From positions 1 through 33,285 of the forward strand of contig JAGWOR010000030.1 in the NCBI GenBank assembly GCA_028870845.1: 33,285 bases of DNA, written 5' to 3'. Both the position numbers and the translations under genes were made by a program. How positions within the stretch are numbered: the stretch's first letter is position 1; each line of letters opens with the position of its first letter. Positions 15,695 through 23,448 of the stretch are shown one piece after another. The notes beneath the pieces are model-generated. The model searched no databases and was not told the DNA's origin. It was given only the letters and a program-made list of their open reading frames with translations. The DNA is from Gammaproteobacteria bacterium (GTDB lineage Bacteria; Pseudomonadota; Gammaproteobacteria; Natronospirales; REEB76).

Positions 15695-16747
15695 TCATTG
15701 CTTGGTATATCCCGACGGTACCTCGAACAACGAGACCGGCTGGCTGTTGGTATCAATACTCTTCACTTCCGTGTGCGAATGGAAAATGGTGCTGAGTCCG
15801 TCGCTGGGCTTTTGAGCACCGGATTGGGGGTTTTGTGACGCATGCTTTGACAGCAAGCTGCCCAACAGGTTGCCGAGAGCCGCGGAACTGTCGGAATTTT
15901 GCTGATCCCCGGATGTTCCTTGATCGCTGCCGCTGCAATTCGCGATGCAGCCTGCCTGCCATTGCACGTCCGTGACCACCGGAAAACCCTTGAGCTTGCT
16001 GAGCTTGTCCATGAATGGCCTGACGTCCTTGGTGGTCAGATAACTCAGCTGCACGAAGCCATACTGCTTGGCCATGTCGCTGGGCATGGGCACATGCATG
16101 AGCTGCGAATACGCCAGGTTATAGGCAGCCTGATCCTTGCGCGCGGTTTCAAAACGCGCATCATCCGAGTTCCAGAGATCTGTGGTCATGAGACTGCGGG
16201 AACGTTCATGTGTCTTGGTGTTTTCGGTCTCCAGGTCCCAGGTCAGCAGATACTCATGCGCCTGAAAGCCGTTGAACACCTGACTTTTGCCAGTGTCCTT
16301 GACATTGAATTCGTTTTTTACAATGCGCACATCATTGTCCTTCTGCCCGCCGGAATTATCCGGCGCGCCGGAGGATGAACCTTCAGCGGAAGGTTGCGGC
16401 GGAGTGTAGATGGGTTCCACACGGTAGGTTTTGCTGTCCGCATCCAGTATGTACTTGCGGTTTTCATCCAGGCGATAAATGCTGATGCCGTTGCTGCCTT
16501 TATCGCCGTGTTTCCATTTCTGCAGCGCCCCGAGTATGGCGCCGGTGAACTGGACGTTCGATTCGACCCGTTTATTGTGCCCACGAAGATAACTGTTGTC
16601 GGTGATGTTGCTGGCGCCCATGCCAGCAATACCGCCGAAGTTGGTCACACTTACAATCCTTACGTCCGCCAGGGCGCCGTGGGATGCCAGCCCCACTACC
16701 ACCCCCAGCGCCGCGGTCAACGCAGCCCTGCCCTTCACGTTTGTCAT
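15695..16747 (-). CDS. Secreted protein of unknown function, 350 aa
   Basis: 350-residue exported protein. A signal peptide (about 1-26, ending GALA) is followed by DVRIVSVTNFGGIAGMG. A low-complexity Pro/Ser/Gly linker begins near residue 110, then comes a second domain, then a Ser/Gln/Gly-rich stretch near the C-terminus. Two cysteines (WQAGCIANC) could form a disulfide. The layout loosely resembles proteins of the DUF4412 type, which look like lipoprotein-carrier folds, but I cannot confirm that. ATG 16747 is chosen for GAGGG about 7 bases upstream and the good signal peptide; the frame opens further upstream to 16876 without one. It is divergent from the glycosyltransferase gene and convergent with dsbA. 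Confidence 0.65.
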   Translation of the reverse strand: MTNVKGRAALTAALGVVVGLASHGALADVRIVSVTNFGGIAGMGASNITDNSYLRGHNKRVESNVQFTGAILGALQKWKHGDKGSNGISIYRLDENRKYILDADSKTYRVEPIYTPPQPSAEGSSSGAPDNSGGQKDNDVRIVKNEFNVKDTGKSQVFNGFQAHEYLLTWDLETENTKTHERSRSLMTTDLWNSDDARFETARKDQAAYNLAYSQLMHVPMPSDMAKQYGFVQLSYLTTKDVRPFMDKLSKLKGFPVVTDVQWQAGCIANCSGSDQGTSGDQQNSDSSAALGNLLGSLLSKHASQNPQSGAQKPSDGLSTIFHSHTEVKSIDTNSQPVSLFEVPSGYTKQ

Positions 16748-16815
16748 AACGAATCCCTCGTCTGTCAGAACCCCCCAGGGAGGTTTTATATGCCGAAAAC
16801 AAGCGCTTGCCAACG

Positions 16816-16860
16816 GGGGGCTGGTAAACCGTGTGGGTTCCATTAAACTTCCCAGCCCCC
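16816..16860 (+). repeat. Long-range inverted repeat in the glycosyltransferase leader
   Basis: GGGGGCTGG at 16816-16824 and its perfect complement CCAGCCCCC at 16852-16860 flank 27 bases, which contain a smaller AACC/GGTT pair. The second arm ends 18 bases before ATG 16879 and directly precedes AAGGA. If transcribed, this would fold into a GC-rich branched leader next to the ribosome-binding site and could affect translation. No known riboswitch is recognised. Confidence 0.4.
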
Positions 16861-16878
16861 AAGGACGACCAGCCACCC

Positions 16879-18243
16879 ATGCCGCCTTTTAACACCGTAC
16901 CCGGTTCCGCCCGAGGCCAAGGCTCAGAGCGCGACCATCTGCACCTGATGCCCCTGGATTCGCTGTTTCGTGTCGCAATCCTGTTGGGATTCATGCTGGT
17001 TTTCATACTGAGTATCCACTGGCGGGTGTTCCAGCCTCTGTTACACGCCGCGGTTGAACATGAATGGACGCGCTTCATTGTGCATCCCAGCATTCTTTGG
17101 ATGATCATGGGATTCCTGATGCTGTTTTTCCGCACGCTTTTATGGTTCCGTTACCGCACCCCACCGATTGCATCGCTTGACGACGCCCCATCGCTGACAG
17201 TCATTATTCCGGCTTACAACGAAGGGCCCATGGTGGCCCAGTCCATCGATTCCGTGGCGGCAGCGCATTACCCGCGTGAACAGCTGGAAATCTTCGTGGT
17301 GGACGACGGCAGCCGTGACGACACCTGGGAACACATCGAGGCCGCCGCCAAGCGTTACCCGGGCCTGGTTACCACCCTGCGCTTCACACAAAATCGCGGC
17401 AAACGCGCCGCCCTGGAAGCGGGATTCCGCCACGCCCGGGGCGATGTGATCGTAACCATCGATTCCGACAGTGTCATCGAGAGCAACTCCCTGCTGGCCA
17501 TGGCCGGCCCATTCCGGGATGCGAAAGTGGGTGCGGTGGCCGGAAGGGTGGCGGTCTACAACCGCGCCCAGGGATTGATCCCGCGCATGCTTAAAGTGCG
17601 TTATACCCTGAGCTTCGATTATCTACGCGCGGTGCAGTCCACCTATGGCACGGTGTGCTGTTGTCCCGGGGCGTTGGCCGGCTACCGCGCCAGTGTGGTA
17701 CGCAAGGTATTGGACGAATGGGTGAATCAGAAATTCATGGGTGTGGCATGCACCTATGGAGAAGACCGTTCCATGACCAACTACATTCTCGCCCAGGGTT
17801 ACGACACGGTGTACCAGCGGGCGGCCGTGGTGCATACCGTGGTGCCGCAAACCTATTCGCGGCTTTGCAAGATGTTCCTGCGCTGGGATCGGAGCTATGT
17901 GCGCGAGGAAATCCGCTTCGCCCGCATCGTCTGGAAGCGCCCGCCGGCAGCGCGCGCCATTGCGGTTGCCGACGCCATCGTGACCAACCTGCGCTATCCC
18001 GTCGGCTGGGGGGCGTTAGTGCTGCTGGTGGCTATTATCATCTGGCATCCGGCCACCCTGGTGCGCTTCATATGCGCGATCGGCATCATGGCGTCTTTCA
18101 ACATGCTCTACTACCTGCGCAGCGAGCGTTCCTGGGATTTCATCTACGGCATCTTCTATTCTTATTACTCCGCGTTCGCACTGTTCTGGATTTTCCCCTA
18201 TGCGGTGGTCACGGTGCGTGCCAAATCCTGGCTCACCCGCTGA
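16879..18243 (+). CDS. Family 2 glycosyltransferase, hyaluronan-synthase-like
   Basis: 454-residue processive-type GT2 membrane enzyme. Two N-terminal membrane segments (about 32-48 and 70-90) come first, then the catalytic domain with VVDDGS (D142, D143), the metal-binding DSDS at 195-198, and GEDR at 294-297 holding the general base region. C-terminal membrane helices follow from about 365. The usual QxxRW motif of hyaluronan/cellulose/chitin synthases appears as MFLRW (R335, W336), so the Gln is replaced by Met. The product is probably an extracellular polysaccharide built from UDP-sugars; the sugar is unknown. Start: ATG 16879, with AAGG about 15 bases upstream; ATG 16948 is an alternative. 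It ends 11 bases before the convergent TonB-receptor stop. Confidence 0.87.
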   Translation: MPPFNTVPGSARGQGSERDHLHLMPLDSLFRVAILLGFMLVFILSIHWRVFQPLLHAAVEHEWTRFIVHPSILWMIMGFLMLFFRTLLWFRYRTPPIASLDDAPSLTVIIPAYNEGPMVAQSIDSVAAAHYPREQLEIFVVDDGSRDDTWEHIEAAAKRYPGLVTTLRFTQNRGKRAALEAGFRHARGDVIVTIDSDSVIESNSLLAMAGPFRDAKVGAVAGRVAVYNRAQGLIPRMLKVRYTLSFDYLRAVQSTYGTVCCCPGALAGYRASVVRKVLDEWVNQKFMGVACTYGEDRSMTNYILAQGYDTVYQRAAVVHTVVPQTYSRLCKMFLRWDRSYVREEIRFARIVWKRPPAARAIAVADAIVTNLRYPVGWGALVLLVAIIIWHPATLVRFICAIGIMASFNMLYYLRSERSWDFIYGIFYSYYSAFALFWIFPYAVVTVRAKSWLTR

Positions 18244-18254
18244 GCCGGCGATTC

Positions 18255-20333
18255 CTAGAAATCCTTTTGCACCTGGATGAAAGTTTCCCGGCCGTCGCCG
18301 GGGAAATAGCGGTAATTGCCGAAACTGTAATCGGCACGCTCCGCGTAGGCCTTGTTGGTGAGGTTGGTGATGCGCAGCGCCACTGACCAGCCTGCCGAAA
18401 GTCCGTATTGGGCATACAGATTCAGCAGATCCTGGCCGCCGTAGCGGTGCTGGTTGGATTCATCCAGCCAGTATCCGCCCACATGCGTCCATGCCAGTTC
18501 CAGTTGAGCGTCCGCGGACGGCCGCCAGTTCAAACGCACGCTGCCGATGGTCCGGGGCGCATATTTCACGTCGTTGCCGTCGCTGATGGTGTTCCCGTGC
18601 CCCAGGTCCTGGCTGAACGCATAGCTGTGCACTGCGTAGGTACCATCCATGAGAGCGGTCAGTGTCGAGCTGAGCGCGTAATGAAAAGAAAACTCCACGC
18701 CGCGCGAACGCATGCGGCCGTCACTGACGATGAAACCATTGGCATCGCGGAAAATGAAATTGTCCTTGAGCATGTAATAAACATCCGTGTCCCAGCCGGC
18801 GGCGCCGGTCTGGCCGCGCCAGCCGAACTCGAAGGAATTCACGGTTTCTGAATGCAGGTCCGCCACCGCCTGCTGGCTCTGCAGTTCATATAATTCGATG
18901 GTCTGCGGTGCACGCGCGCCGCGGCCGGCATCGAAATACAGGGTCTGGTTTTCACCGGCCAGGTAACTGATGCCGAATTTGGGCATGACGTTCACGAACT
19001 GGTCAGCGCGATCCGCCGGGCGGTAGAACAGGCAGCCGCCATCCGGACACGGGATGCCGTCCGCCTGGGTATTGCCCACCGGCAGGAAGTTTTCGTAGGT
19101 GTAGCGCACGCCCTCCACGCGCAGGCCGCCGGAAAACAGCCATTGCGGAGTCCAGGCATGGTTGATATCCACGTACATGGCCAGGGTGCGGCTGTCGGCA
19201 GCATAGTCATAATGGAACCCCTGGGGACGGGTGGCGGCTTGCGAAGGCGGTATGCCGGTGGCCGGACCCGGCTGATATTCCTGAACTGTGCCGTGGGCAT
19301 ATTCAGCGTCGCTGCCGTAAATCACGCTGGTGGACGGGCCTGCCTCGGTCCGCAACTTGAACTGCAGGCCGCCGCTGTTGGTCGCCTCGGTCTGGATGGG
19401 CTCGCCCGGCAGGTAATGTTCGGTGAAGCTGGTCCAGTTATGCCGCAGGTAGGGGGTGATATCGATTTGCGAGCCTGTGCTCAACGGCAGCTGCCAGATT
19501 TGCAGCAGACGCATGCTCTGGGCGTCGCGGAATGCCCCCGGTGTTGGATTGGAATAGCGCAAAGCCGGATTTTCATAGGCATCCAGCCCGTAGATGTAGC
19601 CGGCGGTTTTCTGGTTGAGATTGGTGGCTTCCAGCAGGGTTTCCCGCGACAGCCCGCCATCGACGTAATCGCTGCGCAGTGTGAGTTTCTGCTGGTCATA
19701 GCCGGAATCCGCGCGGAAACCGCCGTCGTGGGCGGCATTGGCGCTCGCCCGGAAACCTTGCACGCCATTCCAGCTGCCGACGCTGGTTTCAAGCCGGGTG
19801 TAGTCATTGGATCCGCGTTCCAGGCTGGCGTTGTTCTGCGGCAGCGATTGCGGCGGACGCGTCAACACATTGATGATGCCGTTGAGGGCGTTTGAACCGT
19901 ACAGTACCGAACCGGGGCCGCGTACCACTTCCAGGGCGCCGGCCTGCTCGGTGTTGATCTCGAACAAGGCATTCACGTCGCAGAAACCCGCTGGCTGAAT
20001 CGGCAGGCCGTCTTCCAGCAGCAGGAACGCCCCGCAGGCACCGGCCCCGGTAAACAGCGGTGAGCGCAGTGCCATGAGGTTTTCCTGGCCACTGCCCGCC
20101 GTGATCCAGGCGCCAGGAACCGTGGTCAACAATTGCGAGGGCTGAATGGCGCCAATCAGCTTCAAGCTGGCGCCATTCACCCGCAGGGTGTTATCCGGCA
20201 GGATACGCACGGGCGTGGGCAAACCCGTATCCGTCACCACCACGCTGCCGAGCTGCACGCTGTTGTCATCCGCCCGCGCGCTGCAACACACGCAGGCAAT
20301 CATGGCCGCCAGCAGCGCCAGGCGGTTATTCAT
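18255..20333 (-). CDS. TonB-dependent outer-membrane receptor
   Basis: 692-residue TonB-dependent transporter. A signal peptide (about 1-21, ending ARA) is followed by a TonB-box-like SVVVT at about 30-34. The plug domain ends in EVVRGPGSVLYGSNALNGIINV, and a beta-barrel follows, finishing with a C-terminal Phe (QVQKDF) as expected for outer-membrane barrels. The plug has two cysteines (GACGAF and GFCDV) that may form a disulfide. Its ATG overlaps the stop of the PQQ-dehydrogenase gene by four bases (ATGA), so the two are very likely co-translated. This suggests import of PQQ itself, as shown for E. coli PqqU (YncD), or of a ligand related to the dehydrogenase. The ligand is inferred, not visible. 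Confidence 0.92.
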   Translation of the reverse strand: MNNRLALLAAMIACVCCSARADDNSVQLGSVVVTDTGLPTPVRILPDNTLRVNGASLKLIGAIQPSQLLTTVPGAWITAGSGQENLMALRSPLFTGAGACGAFLLLEDGLPIQPAGFCDVNALFEINTEQAGALEVVRGPGSVLYGSNALNGIINVLTRPPQSLPQNNASLERGSNDYTRLETSVGSWNGVQGFRASANAAHDGGFRADSGYDQQKLTLRSDYVDGGLSRETLLEATNLNQKTAGYIYGLDAYENPALRYSNPTPGAFRDAQSMRLLQIWQLPLSTGSQIDITPYLRHNWTSFTEHYLPGEPIQTEATNSGGLQFKLRTEAGPSTSVIYGSDAEYAHGTVQEYQPGPATGIPPSQAATRPQGFHYDYAADSRTLAMYVDINHAWTPQWLFSGGLRVEGVRYTYENFLPVGNTQADGIPCPDGGCLFYRPADRADQFVNVMPKFGISYLAGENQTLYFDAGRGARAPQTIELYELQSQQAVADLHSETVNSFEFGWRGQTGAAGWDTDVYYMLKDNFIFRDANGFIVSDGRMRSRGVEFSFHYALSSTLTALMDGTYAVHSYAFSQDLGHGNTISDGNDVKYAPRTIGSVRLNWRPSADAQLELAWTHVGGYWLDESNQHRYGGQDLLNLYAQYGLSAGWSVALRITNLTNKAYAERADYSFGNYRYFPGDGRETFIQVQKDF

Positions 20334-22312
20334 GATGGCGGCAAGGCGAACGCCATCACCTCGTCACCACGCTTGCTGATGCCGCCGTGGCCACCGGCCA
20401 CGATCACCACATACTGGCGCCCGCCGATGGCATAGGTCATGGGTGTGGCCTGGCCGCCGGCCGGCAAATGGTACTGCCACAAGACTTTGCCGGACTGCAG
20501 ATCGAAAGCACGCATATCGTCGTCCATGGTGGCGGCGATGAAGATCACGCCACCCGCAGTCACGATGGGGCCGCCCATGTTGGGCACGCCCAGGTTCCAA
20601 TGGTTGAACAGCGCGTTGCCCAGCGGCACCTGCCATTGGATCTTACCGGTCTGCATGTTCACAGCCGCCAGCTGTCCCCAGGGCGGTTTGACGCAGGGGA
20701 TGCCGAGTGATGATGTGAACACCTTGCGCCTCCGGCCATAGGCTGTGCCGGCCATACGCGCCAAGTCCCAGCCCTTGTATTTGATTTTGTATTCACCGGA
20801 TTGAATCAGGGCATCATATTGGGCGCGCGGAATCAGTGCATCCAGCCACGGCAGGTTCATGGTATTGACCACGGCCAGTTGATGCACCGGATCAAAAGCG
20901 ATGCCGCCCCACTCCACGCCACCGGCGTTGCCCGGCTGTTCAATCGTGGTTTTGAGTCCCGGCGGCGTGAAAATGCCTTGTGAGCGGTAATGCCTGATGA
21001 GCGCGCGGCACTTGCCCTCGTCCCAGAAGGTCAGGCCCCAGGCATCGGCCGGCGTCACCGGCCCCTGGCGCACCAGCGGCTTTGGCAGCACCGGGAACGG
21101 CTGGGTCTCGGACAGCACCTCGCCGGGCGCGCCGTCCTGGGGTATGGGTTTTTCCACAATCGGGAAAATCGGCGCGCCGGTGTCGCGGTTGAAGGTGAAC
21201 AGCATGCCGGTCTTGGTGGCTTCGATCACCGCCGGCACCGATTGACCATCGTGAATCAAGTCCACCAGCGAGGGCTGGGCCACCGTATCGTAGTCCCACA
21301 AATCGTGGTGCACCAGCTGATAGGCCCACACCAGCTTGCCGGTATCTGCATTCAGCGCCACCACCGAATCCGCCCAGCGATCATCACCGGGCCGTTCGCC
21401 GCCGAAGTAATCGGCACTCGGCGAGGTGGTGGGCACGAACACCAGATGGCGCTCGGGATCGGCGGACAGCGGCGGCCAGGCATTGGCGCCGCCCACGGTT
21501 TTCGCCGCCTGCGGCGTCCATTCCTTGTAAACGGGATTGGAAGGATCGCGTGGGATCGGATCCCAGCTCCAAATCAGTTTGCCGGTGCGCGCGTCATAGG
21601 CCCGCACCGTGCCGCGCTCCGAATCCACCAGCCGGTCATCGCCAATGGATGAACCCACGATCAGTTTGCCGTCCACTACCACCGGCGGCGAGGTCACCAG
21701 GTAATTGATGTATTCACCGCCCTTGTAGGTGAAATTGATGTCTTTTGAAAGATTCAATTGACCATGATCGGCGAAGCCCGCACACAACTTGCCGGTGGCC
21801 GCGTCCAGTGCCAGCAGGCGGTGGTCCAGGGTGGGTGCGAAGATACGGGCATGGCAGGGCGCAGCAGCAGGCGTCTGCTGGTCCACCCACAGTGTCACAC
21901 CGCGGGATGCGGCATCGGAATACCAGAGTTTTTTCACATTGGAGTCATAGCGCCAACGCAGTTGGCCGGTGACCGCATTCACCGCATCCACGTTGGTTTC
22001 GCTGGTGGTGAAGTACAGGGTGCCGTCGTAGAGGATGGGCGTGGCCTCGAAGGTCATGTGGGATTTCCATTCATCGCCGGGAAAGCCGGCGCCGTGCTCG
22101 CCGGTGTGGAATACCCACGCCAGTTTGAGGTCATGGACGTTCGCGGGCGTGATCTGGGCAAGGCTTGAGTAACGCGTGCCTTCGGGATTCCCGCCGTAAT
22201 AGTCCCAGCCGCTATCCGGTGCCGGGGTCACCTGCAGCTTGCCTCCGCCGCAACCGTTGAACGCCAGCCCGCAAACTACCGCCATCAAGGCGAATCGTAA
22301 CCGCATGTGCAT
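20330..22312 (-). CDS. PQQ-dependent dehydrogenase, Gcd-like without membrane domain
   Basis: 660-residue periplasmic quinoprotein dehydrogenase with an eight-bladed propeller. Family motifs include YYGGNPEGTRYSSL near the N-terminus, LVHHDLWDYD in the middle, and GGPIVTAGGVIFIAATMD and GGQATPMTY near the C-terminus; these match the glucose/quinate-type membrane dehydrogenases. The five-helix N-terminal membrane domain of Gcd is absent. Instead there is a signal peptide with a possible lipobox (FNGC), so it may be a lipoprotein. It oxidises a sugar or alcohol using PQQ; the substrate is not assigned. ATG 22312 has GGGAG 7 bases upstream. It is the first gene of a two-gene operon with the TonB receptor, and the LytTR regulator lies 118 bases upstream on the same strand. 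Confidence 0.92.
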   Translation of the reverse strand: MHMRLRFALMAVVCGLAFNGCGGGKLQVTPAPDSGWDYYGGNPEGTRYSSLAQITPANVHDLKLAWVFHTGEHGAGFPGDEWKSHMTFEATPILYDGTLYFTTSETNVDAVNAVTGQLRWRYDSNVKKLWYSDAASRGVTLWVDQQTPAAAPCHARIFAPTLDHRLLALDAATGKLCAGFADHGQLNLSKDINFTYKGGEYINYLVTSPPVVVDGKLIVGSSIGDDRLVDSERGTVRAYDARTGKLIWSWDPIPRDPSNPVYKEWTPQAAKTVGGANAWPPLSADPERHLVFVPTTSPSADYFGGERPGDDRWADSVVALNADTGKLVWAYQLVHHDLWDYDTVAQPSLVDLIHDGQSVPAVIEATKTGMLFTFNRDTGAPIFPIVEKPIPQDGAPGEVLSETQPFPVLPKPLVRQGPVTPADAWGLTFWDEGKCRALIRHYRSQGIFTPPGLKTTIEQPGNAGGVEWGGIAFDPVHQLAVVNTMNLPWLDALIPRAQYDALIQSGEYKIKYKGWDLARMAGTAYGRRRKVFTSSLGIPCVKPPWGQLAAVNMQTGKIQWQVPLGNALFNHWNLGVPNMGGPIVTAGGVIFIAATMDDDMRAFDLQSGKVLWQYHLPAGGQATPMTYAIGGRQYVVIVAGGHGGISKRGDEVMAFALPPS

Positions 22313-22337
22313 GATGCATCTCCCGTTGAATGCGGCA

Positions 22338-22366
22338 AACATAGGCGGCTGCCAAAGCCGGTGCAA
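22338..22366 (-). promoter_or_regulatory. Candidate promoter of the PQQ-dehydrogenase operon
   Basis: Read on the minus strand: TTGCAC (22366-22361), a 17-base spacer, and TATGTT (22343-22338), about 26 bases before the start codon. It is a moderate sigma-70 match. Upstream of it, ATACA occurs twice exactly 23 bases apart (22412-22416 and 22389-22393 read in reverse), which could be a direct-repeat activator site. Confidence 0.35.
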
Positions 22367-22430
22367 GCCGAGAAGTGATAAGCGGCAATGTATTGGTACA
22401 ACCGGCGCTGCTGTATGGCCGAAAGGCCGA

Positions 22431-23312
22431 TCAGGAACTGAAAAGTTGCGGCAAGCGGCTGCGATAACGGCGGCTGAAGTTCACCAGACTGCCGTCCTTG
22501 AGGACGATGCGGTAATCACCACTATCCCAGGGCTGGATTTCCCGCACGTGGTCGATGTTCACGATATGGCCGCGGTGCACCCGGACGAAACACCGCGGGT
22601 TGAGTTTTTTTTCCAGCGAGGCGAGTGACTCACGCAATGGATAGGAGTTGCCCTGCGCATACAGGGTGACATAGTTGCCATCGGCCTCGATATGACCGAT
22701 ATCCGCCGTACTGAGAATAAATTCCCGGTTCAGTTTCTTCACCACCAGGCGTTTAAGACCGCGGTGTGTTGTTTCCGGCTCGGCTCCCCCCGGCACAATC
22801 GATGCCATGAAATGGCCCTCCAGCCACAGGCAATAGATGCGGAAAGCGTACAAGGCGCCAAGAATCAGCCAGTAAGCAACAAAATCCTTGCGGTATTCGT
22901 AAAACCAAGTGGAAACAACCGGGCCAAAATCGTAATACCGGCCGGCTGCCAGGTACAGCAGCTTGCGCAACCCCGTCATGCCGCCGACATGCACAATCGA
23001 ATAGGGAAGCGTCATGAGGATATGCGCCGGCACGCTCCAGGGCCAGGAGCGCGCGGTGATCAACAGCCGATCATTCAACCAGGCAATCGCCGGGATCAGC
23101 AGCCAAATCAGCAATGCGCTGCTGAATTCCCAAACGAAAGGTTCCCAGGGCGACACAGAGCGGCCTTCCTGGGCAAAATTACTGAGATCAGTGAAAGCAT
23201 TTACCAAAGATATAGCTGTAACCGACCCACCAAATACAATAAATTCCCACAGCCGCACACGCTGGCGGATGTATGGCTGGGATTCTGGAACACTGTTCTC
23301 AGTCAATGGCAA
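22431..23312 (-). CDS. Membrane-anchored LytTR-type transcription regulator
   Basis: 293-residue protein with about four membrane segments in the first 165 residues and a C-terminal LytTR DNA-binding domain (about 188-290), recognised by FILSTADIGHIEADGNYVTL and CFVRVHRGHIVNIDHVREI. There is no receiver domain, so it is probably a one-component sensor that detects a membrane or envelope signal. The best visible start is TTG 23312, with no obvious ribosome-binding site; the frame is closed by a stop at 23328-23330, so a substantially longer N-terminus is excluded. It lies directly upstream of the PQQ-dehydrogenase operon on the same strand and is a reasonable candidate regulator of it. Confidence 0.87.
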   Translation of the reverse strand: MPLTENSVPESQPYIRQRVRLWEFIVFGGSVTAISLVNAFTDLSNFAQEGRSVSPWEPFVWEFSSALLIWLLIPAIAWLNDRLLITARSWPWSVPAHILMTLPYSIVHVGGMTGLRKLLYLAAGRYYDFGPVVSTWFYEYRKDFVAYWLILGALYAFRIYCLWLEGHFMASIVPGGAEPETTHRGLKRLVVKKLNREFILSTADIGHIEADGNYVTLYAQGNSYPLRESLASLEKKLNPRCFVRVHRGHIVNIDHVREIQPWDSGDYRIVLKDGSLVNFSRRYRSRLPQLFSS

Positions 23313-23353
23313 GTGAATTATTTTCGATCATATTCAGTTGCAACGCCGCTTGA

Positions 23354-23387
23354 CGGCAATGCGGAAGTTTACACCTCCGCATTGCCG
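23354..23387. repeat. 12-bp inverted repeat between BNR and LytTR genes
   Basis: Perfect inverted repeat CGGCAATGCGGA / TCCGCATTGCCG with a 10-base loop. A partial third copy of the right arm (CTCCGCATT) recurs at 23393-23401. It lies 61 bases downstream of the BNR gene stop and 41 bases upstream of the LytTR start. It is either the BNR terminator (no T run on the minus strand) or an operator for the LytTR gene. Confidence 0.5.
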
Positions 23388-23448
23388 AACAGCTCCGCAT
23401 TTGCACACCAACCAGCCCATCGGTATTCCCGGTGGTGTGCATGAATGC

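Noticed and set aside
19143..19895. 250-codon plus-strand open frame
   Set aside because: Antisense to the TonB receptor barrel; no signal peptide or family features.
20990..21652. 220-codon plus-strand open frame
   Set aside because: Antisense to the PQQ-dehydrogenase, whose motifs run through this region.
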